Assembly (NCBI RefSeq): GCF_023617245.1
Contig: NZ_CP067396.1
Coordinates: 2,046,001 to 2,110,000 of the forward strand
Direction: 5' to 3'
From: Lysobacter enzymogenes
GTDB lineage: Bacteria > Pseudomonadota > Gammaproteobacteria > Xanthomonadales > Xanthomonadaceae
DNA: 64,000 nucleotides
Each line of letters begins with the position of its first letter. Position 1 is the first letter of the stretch. This document shows, piece after piece, positions 9,119 through 20,047 of the stretch. The position numbers and the translations under genes are program-made. The notes under the pieces are model-generated. The model did not search any database. It was not told the DNA's origin and saw only the letters and a list, made by a program, of their open reading frames with translations.

Positions 9119-9222
9119 CGTCATTCCGGCGAAAGCCGGAACCCATTTTGATTTGGCTTTTGCGTTTTCCGCCACCGCAAAGAGCAAAGTCAAAATGGGT
9201 TCCGGCTTTCGCCGGAATGACG
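9119..9222. repeat. Family-C repeat: perfect 33-bp inverted repeat
   Basis: The arm at 9119-9151 (begins CGTCATTCCGGCGAAAGCCG) is the exact reverse complement of 9190-9222, with a 38-base loop. Each arm carries its own small palindrome, TTCCGGC-GAAA-GCCGGAA. It lies between the DUF4442 and thioredoxin-like genes, both on the minus strand, so it may act as a transcript 3' structure. The arm resembles the GTCATTCC...GGAA repeats common in beta- and gammaproteobacteria. Confidence 0.88.
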
Positions 9223-9310
9223 GGTTGGGATGGATGGCGAAAGCAGCGGGCTGGGGTGGATGGCGAGAGCAGATGAGGGGTTGGGCGACGGGAGGCCAGT
9301 GATTGCGTCT

Positions 9311-9375
9311 CCCGATCCCGATCCCGATCTCGATCTCGAGCCCCGAGCCCCGAGCCCCGAGCCCCGAGCCCCGAG
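9311..9375. repeat. Hexamer/heptamer microsatellite
   Basis: Three CCCGAT units, two CTCGAT-like units and five CCCCGAG units lie in tandem, ending ten bases before the stop codon of the thioredoxin-like gene, which reads toward it. Confidence 0.9.
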
Positions 9376-9384
9376 CCTGGGCGC

Positions 9385-10251
9385 TTAGAACAGCAACGCC
9401 GACATCTTGCGCCGGTACACGCCGACCAGGTCCTCGTCCGCGACCACCCGGAACGCATCGATCAGCGCCTTGCGCGGCAGGCCTTCCTGGAACGTGCGGT
9501 CGCGCCGCAGCAGTTCGATCAGTTGCTCCAGCCCGGCCTGGTCCTGGCCGGCGGCGATCAGGCGTGCGCCGAGCAGGTAGCGGGCCTGGGAGTCCTCCGG
9601 CGTGGCGGCCAGGGTCGCTTCCAGGGTCGCCGCCGGCGGCGCGTCGCGGACCACGGCGAGGAAGCCGAGCTTGGCGCGGGCGCGTACGGTGCGGTCGTCG
9701 GTGGCGAGGTTGGCCGGCAGCGCGTCGAGCAGCTGTTCCGACTCGGCCTGCGCGCCGGTCGCGAGCAGGGCCAGGGCGAGGTCGAGCTTGAGCTCGGGCT
9801 TGTCGGGCTGCTCGGCGCTTTCGCGGCGCAGGCGCACGACTTCGGCGTGCGGGTCGACCGGCGCGGCCTCGACCGGCTCCGGCTCGGCGGCTGCGGCCGG
9901 CTCGATCCCGTGCGACTTGAGGAATTCGCGCACCACGCTTTCCGGCAGCGCTTCGGCGAAGCCGTCGACCAGCTGGCCGTCCTTCATCAGGTACACGGTC
10001 GGGATCGAGCGGATCTGGAACGCGGCGCCGAGCTGCTGCTCGGCCTCGACGTCGACCTTGGCCAGCACGAACGCGCCGTTGTATTCGCCGGCCAGCTTTT
10101 CCAGGATCGGGCCCAGGGTCTTGCAGGGCTGGCACCAGTCGGCCCAGAAGTCGATCAGGACCGGCACCTGCAGCGACTTTTGCAGCACGTCCTGCTGGAA
10201 ACCTTCGGTGGTGGCGTCGAATACGTGGGGCGTGGCGGCGTGGGCGGTCAT
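9385..10251 (-). CDS. ybbN: Thioredoxin-domain chaperone-like protein (YbbN/CnoX family, with intact CXXC)
   Basis: The 288-residue protein has a thioredoxin domain at residues ~10-115 with the active site WADWCQPCK (Cys40 and Cys43). A Glu/Pro linker and ~150 residues of TPR-like helices follow (KLDLALALLATGAQAESEQLL, DSQARYLLGARLIAAGQ). This architecture matches YbbN/CnoX, a holdase that works with GroEL. The E. coli protein lacks a working CXXC, whereas here both cysteines are present, so redox activity is plausible. I chose MTAHAATPHVF as the start because the thioredoxin fold begins right after it; the frame is open further upstream. Confidence 0.88.
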   Translation of the reverse strand: MTAHAATPHVFDATTEGFQQDVLQKSLQVPVLIDFWADWCQPCKTLGPILEKLAGEYNGAFVLAKVDVEAEQQLGAAFQIRSIPTVYLMKDGQLVDGFAEALPESVVREFLKSHGIEPAAAAEPEPVEAAPVDPHAEVVRLRRESAEQPDKPELKLDLALALLATGAQAESEQLLDALPANLATDDRTVRARAKLGFLAVVRDAPPAATLEATLAATPEDSQARYLLGARLIAAGQDQAGLEQLIELLRRDRTFQEGLPRKALIDAFRVVADEDLVGVYRRKMSALLF

Positions 10252-10351
10252 CGGCGGGCTCGTGGACTCGATAGCGGATTCGTCCCTACAGGTGGGGACG
10301 CGGGCGGCGCGAGGCAAGCGCGCCGCGAGCCGCGCACGCTAGCATGTCGCG

Positions 10352-11107
10352 ATGAAGGCCTCACCCAAATCCGCCGGCGCGCGTTCCGCGGGCCCGGCAT
10401 CGACGTCGGCCGGCGCCAGGTCCGCGGATGCGGCGTCCGCCGGCACGACATCGGCCGATCCGACATCGTCCGGCGGCAAGTCCGCGCGCGCGAAGTCCGC
10501 CGCCGCGCCGCGCGCCGCCGGCGACGCGCGCGCGTTCGCGCTGGCGCTGGCCGCCGCGCTGTGTTGCGTGGCCGCGCTGCTCGGTTTCGGCGCGGCGCTG
10601 GAGGGCTATTCGCATTGGCAGCACCCGCCCGGCCTGCTCGGCGCGCGCGGCATCCCGCGCGCGCTGGCGTTCAACTTGCTGGGCTATGTCGGGCCGGGGC
10701 TGGTCCTGGCGTGGGTGGCCTGGCGCCTGGCCGAGGCCGCGCGCGGGCAGCGCGCGCTGGCGCGGATCGGCGCATGGCTGTGGCTGTGGTCGGCGTTGGC
10801 GTGGGCGGCGCAGGGCATCGTCGTGCTCGATCCGCGGGACCTCGACGCGCAGGCCAGCCGCCTGCACGCGCTGGCCTGGCTGCTGTGGTGGCTGGCGTTC
10901 GCGCCGGGCGCGGCGTTGCTGGCCTGGAGCGCGCTGGCCGCGCCGGCGTGGCGCCGCTTCGGCGCGATCGCGCTGGCCGCGGCCGCGGTGGTGGGCCTGG
11001 CGGTGATCGCGGCCGACGCGCGCCTGGTGCCGGCGGCGCCGGCGCAGCGGGTGGCCTTGCTGGCGTGGCTGGCGGCGTACCTAGCCGCGGCGCGCGCGCC
11101 GCGCTGA
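10352..11107 (+). CDS. DUF998-like multi-spanning membrane protein with low-complexity N-terminus
   Basis: In this 251-residue protein, residues ~1-58 are almost only Ala, Ser, Gly, Thr, Lys and Arg in repeating SAG/SAD/TSA units. About six hydrophobic helices follow, starting with FALALAAALCCVAALLGFG. The loop EGYSHWQHPPGLLGARGIPR and the helix LGYVGPGLVLAWVAWRL match DUF998 proteins, which have no known function. The start codon is uncertain because the low-complexity leader could be partly untranslated. It is divergent from the thioredoxin-like gene. Confidence 0.72.
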   Translation: MKASPKSAGARSAGPASTSAGARSADAASAGTTSADPTSSGGKSARAKSAAAPRAAGDARAFALALAAALCCVAALLGFGAALEGYSHWQHPPGLLGARGIPRALAFNLLGYVGPGLVLAWVAWRLAEAARGQRALARIGAWLWLWSALAWAAQGIVVLDPRDLDAQASRLHALAWLLWWLAFAPGAALLAWSALAAPAWRRFGAIALAAAAVVGLAVIAADARLVPAAPAQRVALLAWLAAYLAAARAPR

Positions 11108-11117
11108 CGCGCCGCGC

Positions 11118-11345
11118 TCAGCGCGCGGGCGGCGTCGGGCAGGCGCGTTGCATGCAGCGATCGAACTCCAGCTTGCACATGCGCCGTTCCGGCGCCGAGG
11201 CCGCGTCGGCCAGGCACTGACGTTGCTCGGCGAAGCAGGGGCAGGGCGCAGCGGCGGCCGACACCGCGGCGTAGCCGCAAGCGAACGCGGCGACGGCGAG
11301 CGCGACCGACGCGCGTCGCAGCGGCAAGACGGGGCGCAGGGTCAT
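11118..11345 (-). CDS. Small exported cysteine-containing protein
   Basis: The 75-residue protein has a clear signal peptide (RRASVALAVAAFACGYAAVSA, cut by one residue here) and a ~40-residue mature part with cysteines at CPCFAEQRQC, MCKLEFDRC and MQRAC. AAAGGA lies eight bases upstream of the ATG, supporting expression. I do not recognise the family; the paired cysteines suggest disulfide bonds in the periplasm. It is convergent with the DUF998-like gene, with only ten bases between stops. Confidence 0.68.
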   Translation of the reverse strand: MTLRPVLPLRRASVALAVAAFACGYAAVSAAAAPCPCFAEQRQCLADAASAPERRMCKLEFDRCMQRACPTPPAR

Positions 11346-11815
11346 GGTCGAGTCCTTTCGTTGCCGGTGGTTGCGGGCGATGCGCCGCGGACGCGGGCGG
11401 CGCCCACGTCGGGCGCCGGCGCCGCAGCAAGGTCGGTCGTAATCGGCGCCTGCCGCGGGCGCACCCGCGGCTGACCTTGCTGCGGCATCGGCATGGAAGC
11501 GATCGATCAGCGCGGGCGTCCGTGCGCGCGGCGCGGCGCGATGGCGCGGAGCGGCGATGGCATCGGCGAATTCCTTTTCAGCGGTGGCGGCGGAATGGAT
11601 GGGGCGAGCGGCGTTGGGTGAGGCGGCTGCTTGCCGGCTGCGGATCGAGGCGTCGCGCGCCAGACGGTGCGGGCGACCGCTTGGGTTATGGCACGGCCGC
11701 GCCGCCGTTCGCCGTGACCGGGCTCACGCGCGCGGGCCGGGCGGCGGCGCGATGGCCGGAATTGGGATCGCGGGCGTGAAGCCGGTGTGCAAAGGGCGCG
11801 GCGAGCGGAGCGGAG

Positions 11816-11842
11816 AGCGTCGGGCCTGAAGGCCCTCCCACG
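11816..11842. repeat. Family-A REP half-element (right arm)
   Basis: The arm GCGTCGGGCCTGAAGGCC then CTCCCAC lies here. The complementary arm is at 11999-12030, so the pair brackets the 22-bp tandem repeat. Confidence 0.75.
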
Positions 11843-11849
11843 AAAGCCG

Positions 11850-11958
11850 CAAGGCCTCCCACAACAGCGACAAAGCCCTCTTGCAACAGCGGCAAAGTGC
11901 TCTCACAGCAGCGACAAGGCCTTCCCAAAAAAGCGACAAGGCCCTCTCGCAACGGCGA
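11850..11958. repeat. Five degenerate 22-bp tandem repeats
   Basis: Units start at 11850, 11871, 11893, 11915 and 11937. Each follows the pattern CAAGGCCCTCYCRCAACAGC plus GA, with several mismatches. The unit resembles the outer end of the family-A repeat and may have arisen from it. Confidence 0.8.
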
Positions 11959-11998
11959 CACGGCTTGCCCACAACAGCCGGCGCTCTGACCGGCGGTT

Positions 11999-12030
11999 GT
12001 GGGAGGGCCTTCAGGCCCGACGCTTTCGGC
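11999..12030. repeat. Family-A REP half-element (left arm)
   Basis: The arm GTGGGAGGGCCTTCAGGCCC then GACGCTTT is the complement of the arm at 11816-11842. Confidence 0.75.
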
Positions 12031-12065
12031 CCAGGTCGCGACATCCGCGCCGTCCCCGCCGCAAT

Positions 12066-12098
12066 AAAAAACCCGGCCGCCTGCGCGACCGGGTTTTT
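12066..12098 (-). terminator. Rho-independent terminator of the amidohydrolase gene
   Basis: The stem AACCCGG...CCGGGTT is flanked by A and T runs on both sides. It lies ~20 bases past the amidohydrolase stop and could work in both directions. Confidence 0.82.
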
Positions 12099-12116
12099 CG
12101 ACACGCCCCGCCGCGC

Positions 12117-13433
12117 TTACAGCGCCTGCTTGTACACCGTGCCGTCCTTCATCACGAACGCCACGTCCAGCACCGCGTTGATGTCGGCGATCGGATCGCC
12201 CTTGACCGCGACGATGTCGGCGCGCTTGCCGGTCTCGATCGTGCCCTGATCCTCGACGCCGAGCACTTCGGCCGCGCGGATCGTCGCCGCCTGCAGCGCC
12301 ACCGCCGCCGGAATGCCGGCTTCGACCATGTAGACGAACTCGCGCGCGTTGTCGCCGTGCGGGCCCACGCCCATGTCGGTGCCGAACGCGATCTTGACCC
12401 CGTTCTTGTACGCGCTGGCCGCGGTCTGCTGGATCATCGCGCCGATCCGCGCCGCCTTCGGCCGGACCACGTCGGGAAAGTAGCCGTCGATCTTGGCCTT
12501 GTCGGCGACGAAGCGGCCGGCGTAGACGGTCGGCACGTACCAAGTCCCGCGCTGCTTCATCAGCGACATCACTTCCGGGCTCATGTAGGTGCCGTGCTCG
12601 ATGCTGGTGACGCCGCCGAGCACCGCGCGCTTCATGCCTTCCTCGCCGTGCGCGTGCGCGGCGACGCGGTAACCGTAGTCCTTAGCGGTGTCGACGATGG
12701 CTTTCACTTCGTCCACGGTGAACTGCGGCGCGTCGCCGGACTTGGCGTACGACAGCACGCCGCCGGTGGCGGTGATCTTGATGACGTCGCTGCCTTCCTT
12801 GTAGCGCTGGCGCACCGCCTGGCGGGCGTCGTCGATGGAATTGATCACGCCTTCGGTCGGGCCGGGCGGGCCGATCAGGTGCGACAGCGCATCGTTCATG
12901 CCGTTGGTGGGATCGGCGTGGCCGCCGGTGGTGGCGATGGACTTGCCCGCCGCCCAGATGCGCGGGCCGCTGACCAGGCCCTGGTTGATCGCGTCGCGCA
13001 GGTGTGGGCTGACTTCGCCGCCGAGGTCGCGCACGCTGGTGAAGCCGGCCATCAGGGTCTTGTTGGCGTAGCCGACCGCGCGGAAGGCGAAGTCGACCGG
13101 GTCGAGGCGGAAGCCTTCGGAATAGCTCTGCGCGCTGGACTGGCCGCCCAGGTGCACGTGCAGGTCGGTCCAGCCCGGGGTGCAGGTGTGCTGCGACAGA
13201 TCGACCGCGCGCGCGCCGGCGACGTCGTTGAGGCCGGCCTGCACCTGCGCGATCTTGCCGTCGCGCACGGTGATGGTGTGGGCGCCGAGCAGCTTGCCGC
13301 TGCGCGCGTCGAACAGCTTGCCGCAGCGCAGCGCGGTGGGTTCGGCCGGTGTCGGCGCGGCCTGCGCGGCGGCGGCGAACAGGCAGGACAGGACGGCGAG
13401 GGCGAGCGGTGCGGCGGCGTGCGGTCGGATCAT
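12117..13433 (-). CDS. Exported metal-dependent amidohydrolase (imidazolonepropionase/Xaa-Pro dipeptidase-like)
   Basis: The 438-residue protein has a signal peptide ending near AAAQA (residue 25). The amidohydrolase-superfamily metal site is complete: DLHVH (His92, His94), the putatively carboxylated lysine in DVIKITATGG (Lys219), AAHAHG (His260, His262), EHGTYM (His280) and FGTDMG (Asp353). Small-residue motifs such as GKRADIVAVKGDP near the C-terminus are typical. Relatives hydrolyse dipeptides with C-terminal Pro, Lys or Arg in the periplasm; the actual substrate is not deducible. It is monocistronic, with its own terminator. Confidence 0.93.
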   Translation of the reverse strand: MIRPHAAAPLALAVLSCLFAAAAQAAPTPAEPTALRCGKLFDARSGKLLGAHTITVRDGKIAQVQAGLNDVAGARAVDLSQHTCTPGWTDLHVHLGGQSSAQSYSEGFRLDPVDFAFRAVGYANKTLMAGFTSVRDLGGEVSPHLRDAINQGLVSGPRIWAAGKSIATTGGHADPTNGMNDALSHLIGPPGPTEGVINSIDDARQAVRQRYKEGSDVIKITATGGVLSYAKSGDAPQFTVDEVKAIVDTAKDYGYRVAAHAHGEEGMKRAVLGGVTSIEHGTYMSPEVMSLMKQRGTWYVPTVYAGRFVADKAKIDGYFPDVVRPKAARIGAMIQQTAASAYKNGVKIAFGTDMGVGPHGDNAREFVYMVEAGIPAAVALQAATIRAAEVLGVEDQGTIETGKRADIVAVKGDPIADINAVLDVAFVMKDGTVYKQAL

Positions 13434-13792
13434 GGTCGGGTCGGTTCCGTCTTGGGCGGGCGAGGCGTGTGGCGGGCGCAGGCCCGCGGCCGCGAGGCGC
13501 CGTCCGTGCCGCGTCGCGCGAATGGGAAACGCAGAACTTTCGAGTGCGCGGCGCCGCGTCGCGATTCCCCCCCGCGCGGCCGCCGGGCCGGGCCAGCATG
13601 CAAGCCGCGCGGGCCGAAGGTCAACGTGACGAACGGGCTAGGCCATCGCTCGCAGCGGCGTCGATCCGGCGCCGATCCGGCGACGCGACGGCCCGCGCGG
13701 CGACGCCGCGCGCGCACTTGCCGCGGTCGCGGCGAACGCGCAGGCTGGACGCAGCGCCGCGGCTCGCGCGGCGATCGAAGGAGCGAACGACG
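13434..13792. other. Intergenic region without recognisable features
   Basis: This very GC-rich divergent spacer lies between the amidohydrolase and a small exported protein. It must hold both promoters, but I see no convincing -35/-10 pair. The open frames crossing it read as shadows. Confidence 0.5.
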
Positions 13793-14020
13793 ATGCGCGA
13801 CACGACCATGGCGGCGCTCGCGCTGCTGGCGCTGGCGGCCTGCGGCGCGGCCTGGGCCGGCGAGGGCAACAGCGGCACCGACCGCGGCAAGCAGGCCAAG
13901 TACACGCCGGTGATCTGCCGAACCGGCGAAAACCTCGTCGCCGTGCCGCAGGCCGACGGTTCGCTGCAGTGGACCTGCGCATCGACGAGCGTGTCGTCGC
14001 CAGCGCCGCAGGCCGGCTGA
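13793..14020 (+). CDS. Small exported protein of unknown function
   Basis: The 75-residue protein follows AAGGAG nine bases upstream of its ATG. The signal sequence TMAALALLALAACGAAWAG is followed by a ~50-residue mature part with two cysteines (TPVICRTGEN and LQWTCAST). The AACG could be read as a weak lipobox, but AWAG is an equally good signal-peptidase I site. Its two-cysteine pattern, basic/Gly start and Ser/Pro tail resemble the protein at 14262, and such small exported proteins are common in this group. The function is unknown. Confidence 0.7.
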   Translation: MRDTTMAALALLALAACGAAWAGEGNSGTDRGKQAKYTPVICRTGENLVAVPQADGSLQWTCASTSVSSPAPQAG

Positions 14021-14261
14021 GCGCATCGCCGCCGCACGCTGGCGTAGGGTCGGCGCATCCGTCGCGTGAGTCGTTGCGATGGGGCCGCGCGGTTACGATT
14101 CTTTAACGGGTTTGGCCAAAAAACCGCCAGGCCCTGAGCGACCGCACTTGCCAGCGCGGCAGCGCTTGCGCAAGGTGGGCGCCGGCGGGAAGCCATACGG
14201 ACCGGGGCTTCCGACGTCATCGCCAGTCGATTTCCGGTTCGCCCAGCGAGTCGAACCACCC

Positions 14262-14432
14262 ATGAGCAAATCGCGTTTCCTCGCGGCCCTGGCCGTCGCC
14301 GGCCTGCTGGCCTTCGCCACTCACGCCAGCGCCCAGATCTTCAAGCCACTGCCGGTGCCGTGCCCGATCGGCAAGACCGAGAAGCTGCTGTACGACAAGG
14401 ACGGCAAGCCGGTCGCCCGCGTCTGCGTCTGA
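14262..14432 (+). CDS. Very small exported protein of unknown function
   Basis: The 56-residue protein starts with a textbook signal peptide (MSKSRFLAALAVAGLLAFAT, then HASAQ). The ~32-residue mature part has two cysteines (PVPCPIGKTEK and VARVCV) and a DKDGKPVARV segment. Codon use is like its neighbours. Reading continues unbroken from the ATG at 14262; the upstream part of the open frame lacks coding character. It may share a transcript with the small gene at 13793, although 240 bases separate them. Confidence 0.66.
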   Translation: MSKSRFLAALAVAGLLAFATHASAQIFKPLPVPCPIGKTEKLLYDKDGKPVARVCV

Positions 14433-14594
14433 CCCGGCGCGCTACGGCGCGCCAGCGCGGCCCGGGGCGGTTCGCCGCCCCGGGTCGTCGCAGGAGAGAG
14501 AAGCTTGCGTCGCGACGCGTTCGTCGCGCAGCGCGGCGGCAGCGGCCGAACGGGGCGCGGTGGTATCCCGTCCCGCGCCCGCGCACCGCCGGTT

Positions 14595-16364
14595 TCAGGC
14601 GTCGGCGGCGGCCGGCGTGTTGGCGTCGACGACCCGGTCGCGGCCTTCGGCCTTGGCCCGGTACAGCGCCGCATCGGCGGCCTGCAGCAACTGCTGCGGC
14701 GTGTCGCGGTCGCCGACGGAGGTGGCCAGGCCGATCGAGCAGGTCGCCGGGCCGAAGGTCTGGCGCAGGTGGACGATCGTGGTCGCCGCGATCGCCGCGC
14801 GGATCTGCTCGGCGCGCTGCATCGCCGCGGCGGCGTCGGCCTCGGGCAGGACGATGGTGAATTCCTCGCCGCCGTAGCGGCAGGCGATGTCCTCGTTGCG
14901 CACCAGTTCCTGCATCAGCTGCCCGACCCGCGCCAGCAGCGCGTCGCCGGCGGCATGGCCGTGGGTGTCGTTGAAGCGCTTGAAGTGGTCGACGTCGAGC
15001 ATCAGCACCGACAGCGGCAGCTTGCGCCGCTGGCAGCGCAGCAGTTCGCGCTGCAGGTTCTCTTCCAGATAGCGGCGGTTGAACAGCCCGGTCAGCGGAT
15101 CGCGCAGCGACTGCACGCGCAGGGTCTCGCGCAGTTGCAGGTTGACCACGGCCAGGCTGAGCTGTTCGGCGATGGACTGGATCAGCGCCAGGTCGGCCTC
15201 GCGCGGCGGGCGCTCGCCGCTCAGGCACAGCAGGCCGAGCGAGGTGTTCTGCGCCATCAGCGGCACGCACAGGCTCCAGCGCGGATCGCCGCCGCTGTCG
15301 GCGCCGGCTTCGGCGCGGGCGAGGTGGGCGCAGCGCACGCCGCCGTCGTGGGCCTGGCTGCGGTGGGTGCGGCCGCGGCGCAGCGCCCAGCAATCGTCGG
15401 GATGCAGCAGGTCGGCGCTGGCGATGGCTTCGCGGCCGAAGCGCGCGGCGGTCTCGGCCAGGTTCTGCGAGGCGCGCAGGATGTAGCAGCGCCCGCCGAA
15501 TTCCGGGATCAGGTCGGCGATGACGTGGGCGGTCATGTCCATCGCTTCCTGCAGGGTCTGGCAGCTCTGCAGCAGGCCGGCGTAGTGGCTCAGGCTGCGA
15601 TGGCGCTCGGTCAGGCGCTGGCGTTCGGCGGCGGAGGCTTCCAGTTCGGCCAGCGCCTGCCGGCTTTCGCGTTCCAGCGCGCGGCTGCGCTTGTTCTCCT
15701 GCCACAGGTTCAGCATCAGCAGCGCCAGCAGGCCCAGCGCCAGCAGCAGGCCGCCGATCACCAGCGCGGTCAGCAGGGTCGCATTGCGCTCGGTGCGCGC
15801 GTCGCGCGCGCTGAGCAGGGCGCGCTCGTATTCGCGCATGGCGTCGGCGACCGCGGTCAGCGCGCGCATCTGCTCGGCGCCGTGGCTGGTCTGGCTGCTG
15901 AGCCGGGCCTGCTGCGGGTCGCGCATGTGCATTTCCAGCAGCCGGTCGATCTCGGCCAGACGCATGCGCACGCGCCGCTCGACGTCGCGGGCCAGGCGGT
16001 GTTGGCGCGGATTATCGCGGGTCAGCGCGATCAGTTCGGAGGAATGGTTCAGCGCCGCGGGGATGCTGGCCAGGTACTCGGCGTGCAGGGCCGGGCGATC
16101 GGTCAGGCGGTAGCCGCGCGCGCTGGATTCGACCGTGCGGGTCGCGGCCAGGGTCGATTCGATCTCGGCGATGACCTGGTAGGAGTGTTCGACCCACTCG
16201 GCGCTGTTGGCGAAGCTGCGCAGGCCGGCCACGGTCGCCACGCCGACCGCGGCCAGCAGCGCCGCCGCCAGCACGAACGCCGGCAGCCGGTACGCGCGAT
16301 AGCGCGAGGCCAGCCGCGACGGCGGCGGTGGGGTGGGGGACGCGGGCGGCGAGGGCTGGGCCAA
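14595..16364 (-). CDS. Membrane diguanylate cyclase (CHASE3-like sensor, GAF, GGDEF)
   Basis: Counting from a TTG at 16364, the protein has 589 residues. Transmembrane helix 1 is at ~28-48, a helical CHASE3-like periplasmic region at ~50-190, helix 2 at ~195-222, then a coiled coil, a GAF domain (~265-412) and a GGDEF domain (~420-580). The active site is GGEEF at 498-502, and RNED (489-492), five residues before it, is an intact RxxD inhibitory site. It should therefore make c-di-GMP with product feedback. The start is uncertain: there is no in-frame ATG between the last plausible upstream position and the first helix, so a TTG is proposed. It is divergent from leuS. Confidence 0.88.
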   Translation of the reverse strand: MAQPSPPASPTPPPPSRLASRYRAYRLPAFVLAAALLAAVGVATVAGLRSFANSAEWVEHSYQVIAEIESTLAATRTVESSARGYRLTDRPALHAEYLASIPAALNHSSELIALTRDNPRQHRLARDVERRVRMRLAEIDRLLEMHMRDPQQARLSSQTSHGAEQMRALTAVADAMREYERALLSARDARTERNATLLTALVIGGLLLALGLLALLMLNLWQENKRSRALERESRQALAELEASAAERQRLTERHRSLSHYAGLLQSCQTLQEAMDMTAHVIADLIPEFGGRCYILRASQNLAETAARFGREAIASADLLHPDDCWALRRGRTHRSQAHDGGVRCAHLARAEAGADSGGDPRWSLCVPLMAQNTSLGLLCLSGERPPREADLALIQSIAEQLSLAVVNLQLRETLRVQSLRDPLTGLFNRRYLEENLQRELLRCQRRKLPLSVLMLDVDHFKRFNDTHGHAAGDALLARVGQLMQELVRNEDIACRYGGEEFTIVLPEADAAAAMQRAEQIRAAIAATTIVHLRQTFGPATCSIGLATSVGDRDTPQQLLQAADAALYRAKAEGRDRVVDANTPAAADA

Positions 16365-16556
16365 GGCGGGCTCGGGGGGCGGTCCGACCGGCTCATCTTC
16401 CCATACCCGGGCGGGGCCGCCGCGCAAACCGCGCGCCGGCGGTCGCGCCGCCGCTGCCGGCCATCCCGCGGCGGGCCGCGGACGGCGCCATGCGTGGCGG
16501 GCTTTTGTGCGCTGCGGTAGGCTTGCCGGTCCTGCCCCATCGCCACCGCCACGCCT

Positions 16557-19355
<2,799 letters not shown>

Positions 19356-19364
19356 GCCCGCGCG

Positions 19365-19391
19365 CCGGCGCCGCCGCCGCGGCGGCGCCGG
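19365..19391. other. GC-only 27-base palindrome after leuS
   Basis: CCGGCGCCGCCG and CGGCGGCGCCGG pair around a 3-base centre. There is no T-run, so a normal terminator is unlikely. It may stabilise the leuS 3' end or slow transcription before lptE. Confidence 0.5.
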
Positions 19392-19479
19392 ACCGCCCGC
19401 GGCGCGTCCGCGCGCACCGCGTCGCACGGTTCAGCCTTCGCTATTGCTGCCCACGGCCGCCTCGTCCAGACTTCGTCCC

Positions 19480-20007
19480 ATGACGCCTCGCTCCCTTTTC
19501 GCCCGCACGTCGCTTGCGGCTCTCGTGCTGGCCCTGTCGGCCTGCGGCTTCCAGTTGCGCCAGGCCCTGACCCTGCCGCCGGACCTCGGCCCGGTGCGGG
19601 TGGTCTCGGTGGACCGCTACAGCCCGCTGGCCGAATCGCTGGCCCAGGCCCTGACCCGCGCCGGCGCGGTGCCGGCCCAGGACGGCTCGACCGAGGTGGC
19701 GGTGCTGGACCTGATGTCGGAACGCTGGGGCGACACCCCGGCCGCGCTCGACGAACTCGGCCGCGTGCAGGAATACAGCCTGCGCTACGCGGTGGTGTTC
19801 GAACTGCGCAAGTCCGACGGCAAGCCGCTGGTGCCGCGCCAGAGCATCGAGCTGTCGCGCGACTACGTCTCGAACCCGACCAACGCGATCGGCACCGAGG
19901 GCGAGCGCGAGATCCTGATGCGCGAAATGCGCCGCGAGATGAGCTCGGCGGTGCTGCGCCGGATCGGCGCGGTCACCGAGCGCGGCGCGGTCGTCGAGCG
20001 GCGCTGA
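19480..20007 (+). CDS. lptE: LPS-assembly lipoprotein LptE
   Basis: The 175-residue lipoprotein has a lipobox in VLALSACGFQLR, with the lipidated Cys followed by GF as in LptE. LptE plugs the LptD outer-membrane barrel and helps insert lipopolysaccharide. The AGDSTEVAVLDL-like beta strands and an RDYVSNPTNAIGTEGER segment fit the RlpB fold. The position directly between leuS and holA is the conserved locus for this gene. Confidence 0.92.
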   Translation: MTPRSLFARTSLAALVLALSACGFQLRQALTLPPDLGPVRVVSVDRYSPLAESLAQALTRAGAVPAQDGSTEVAVLDLMSERWGDTPAALDELGRVQEYSLRYAVVFELRKSDGKPLVPRQSIELSRDYVSNPTNAIGTEGEREILMREMRREMSSAVLRRIGAVTERGAVVERR

Positions 20008-20047
20008 GCCGCCCGCCGCGCTGCGCCCGACGCGCGAGGCCGCCGTC

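Larger units (their letters stand above)
11346..12065. other. Gene-poor stretch with repeats
   Basis: About 720 bases hold no gene I can support. The two plus-strand open frames here (from 11477 and 11557) have arginine/alanine compositions typical of shadow frames, and the second runs into a repeat. The second half contains family-A half-elements and a 22-bp tandem repeat. Confidence 0.6.

Noticed and set aside
9010..9224. Possible CRISPR-like array of short repeats
   Set aside because: Units are degenerate, almost adjacent, without uniform unique spacers, and end in an inverted repeat. No cas genes are near.
11477..11829. Two overlapping plus-strand open frames as small genes
   Set aside because: No ribosome site, shadow-like composition, and the second runs into a REP arm.
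13793..14020. Lipoprotein assignment for the small protein at 13.8 kb
   Set aside because: The AACG site is poor as a lipobox, and AWAG directly after gives a normal signal-peptidase site.
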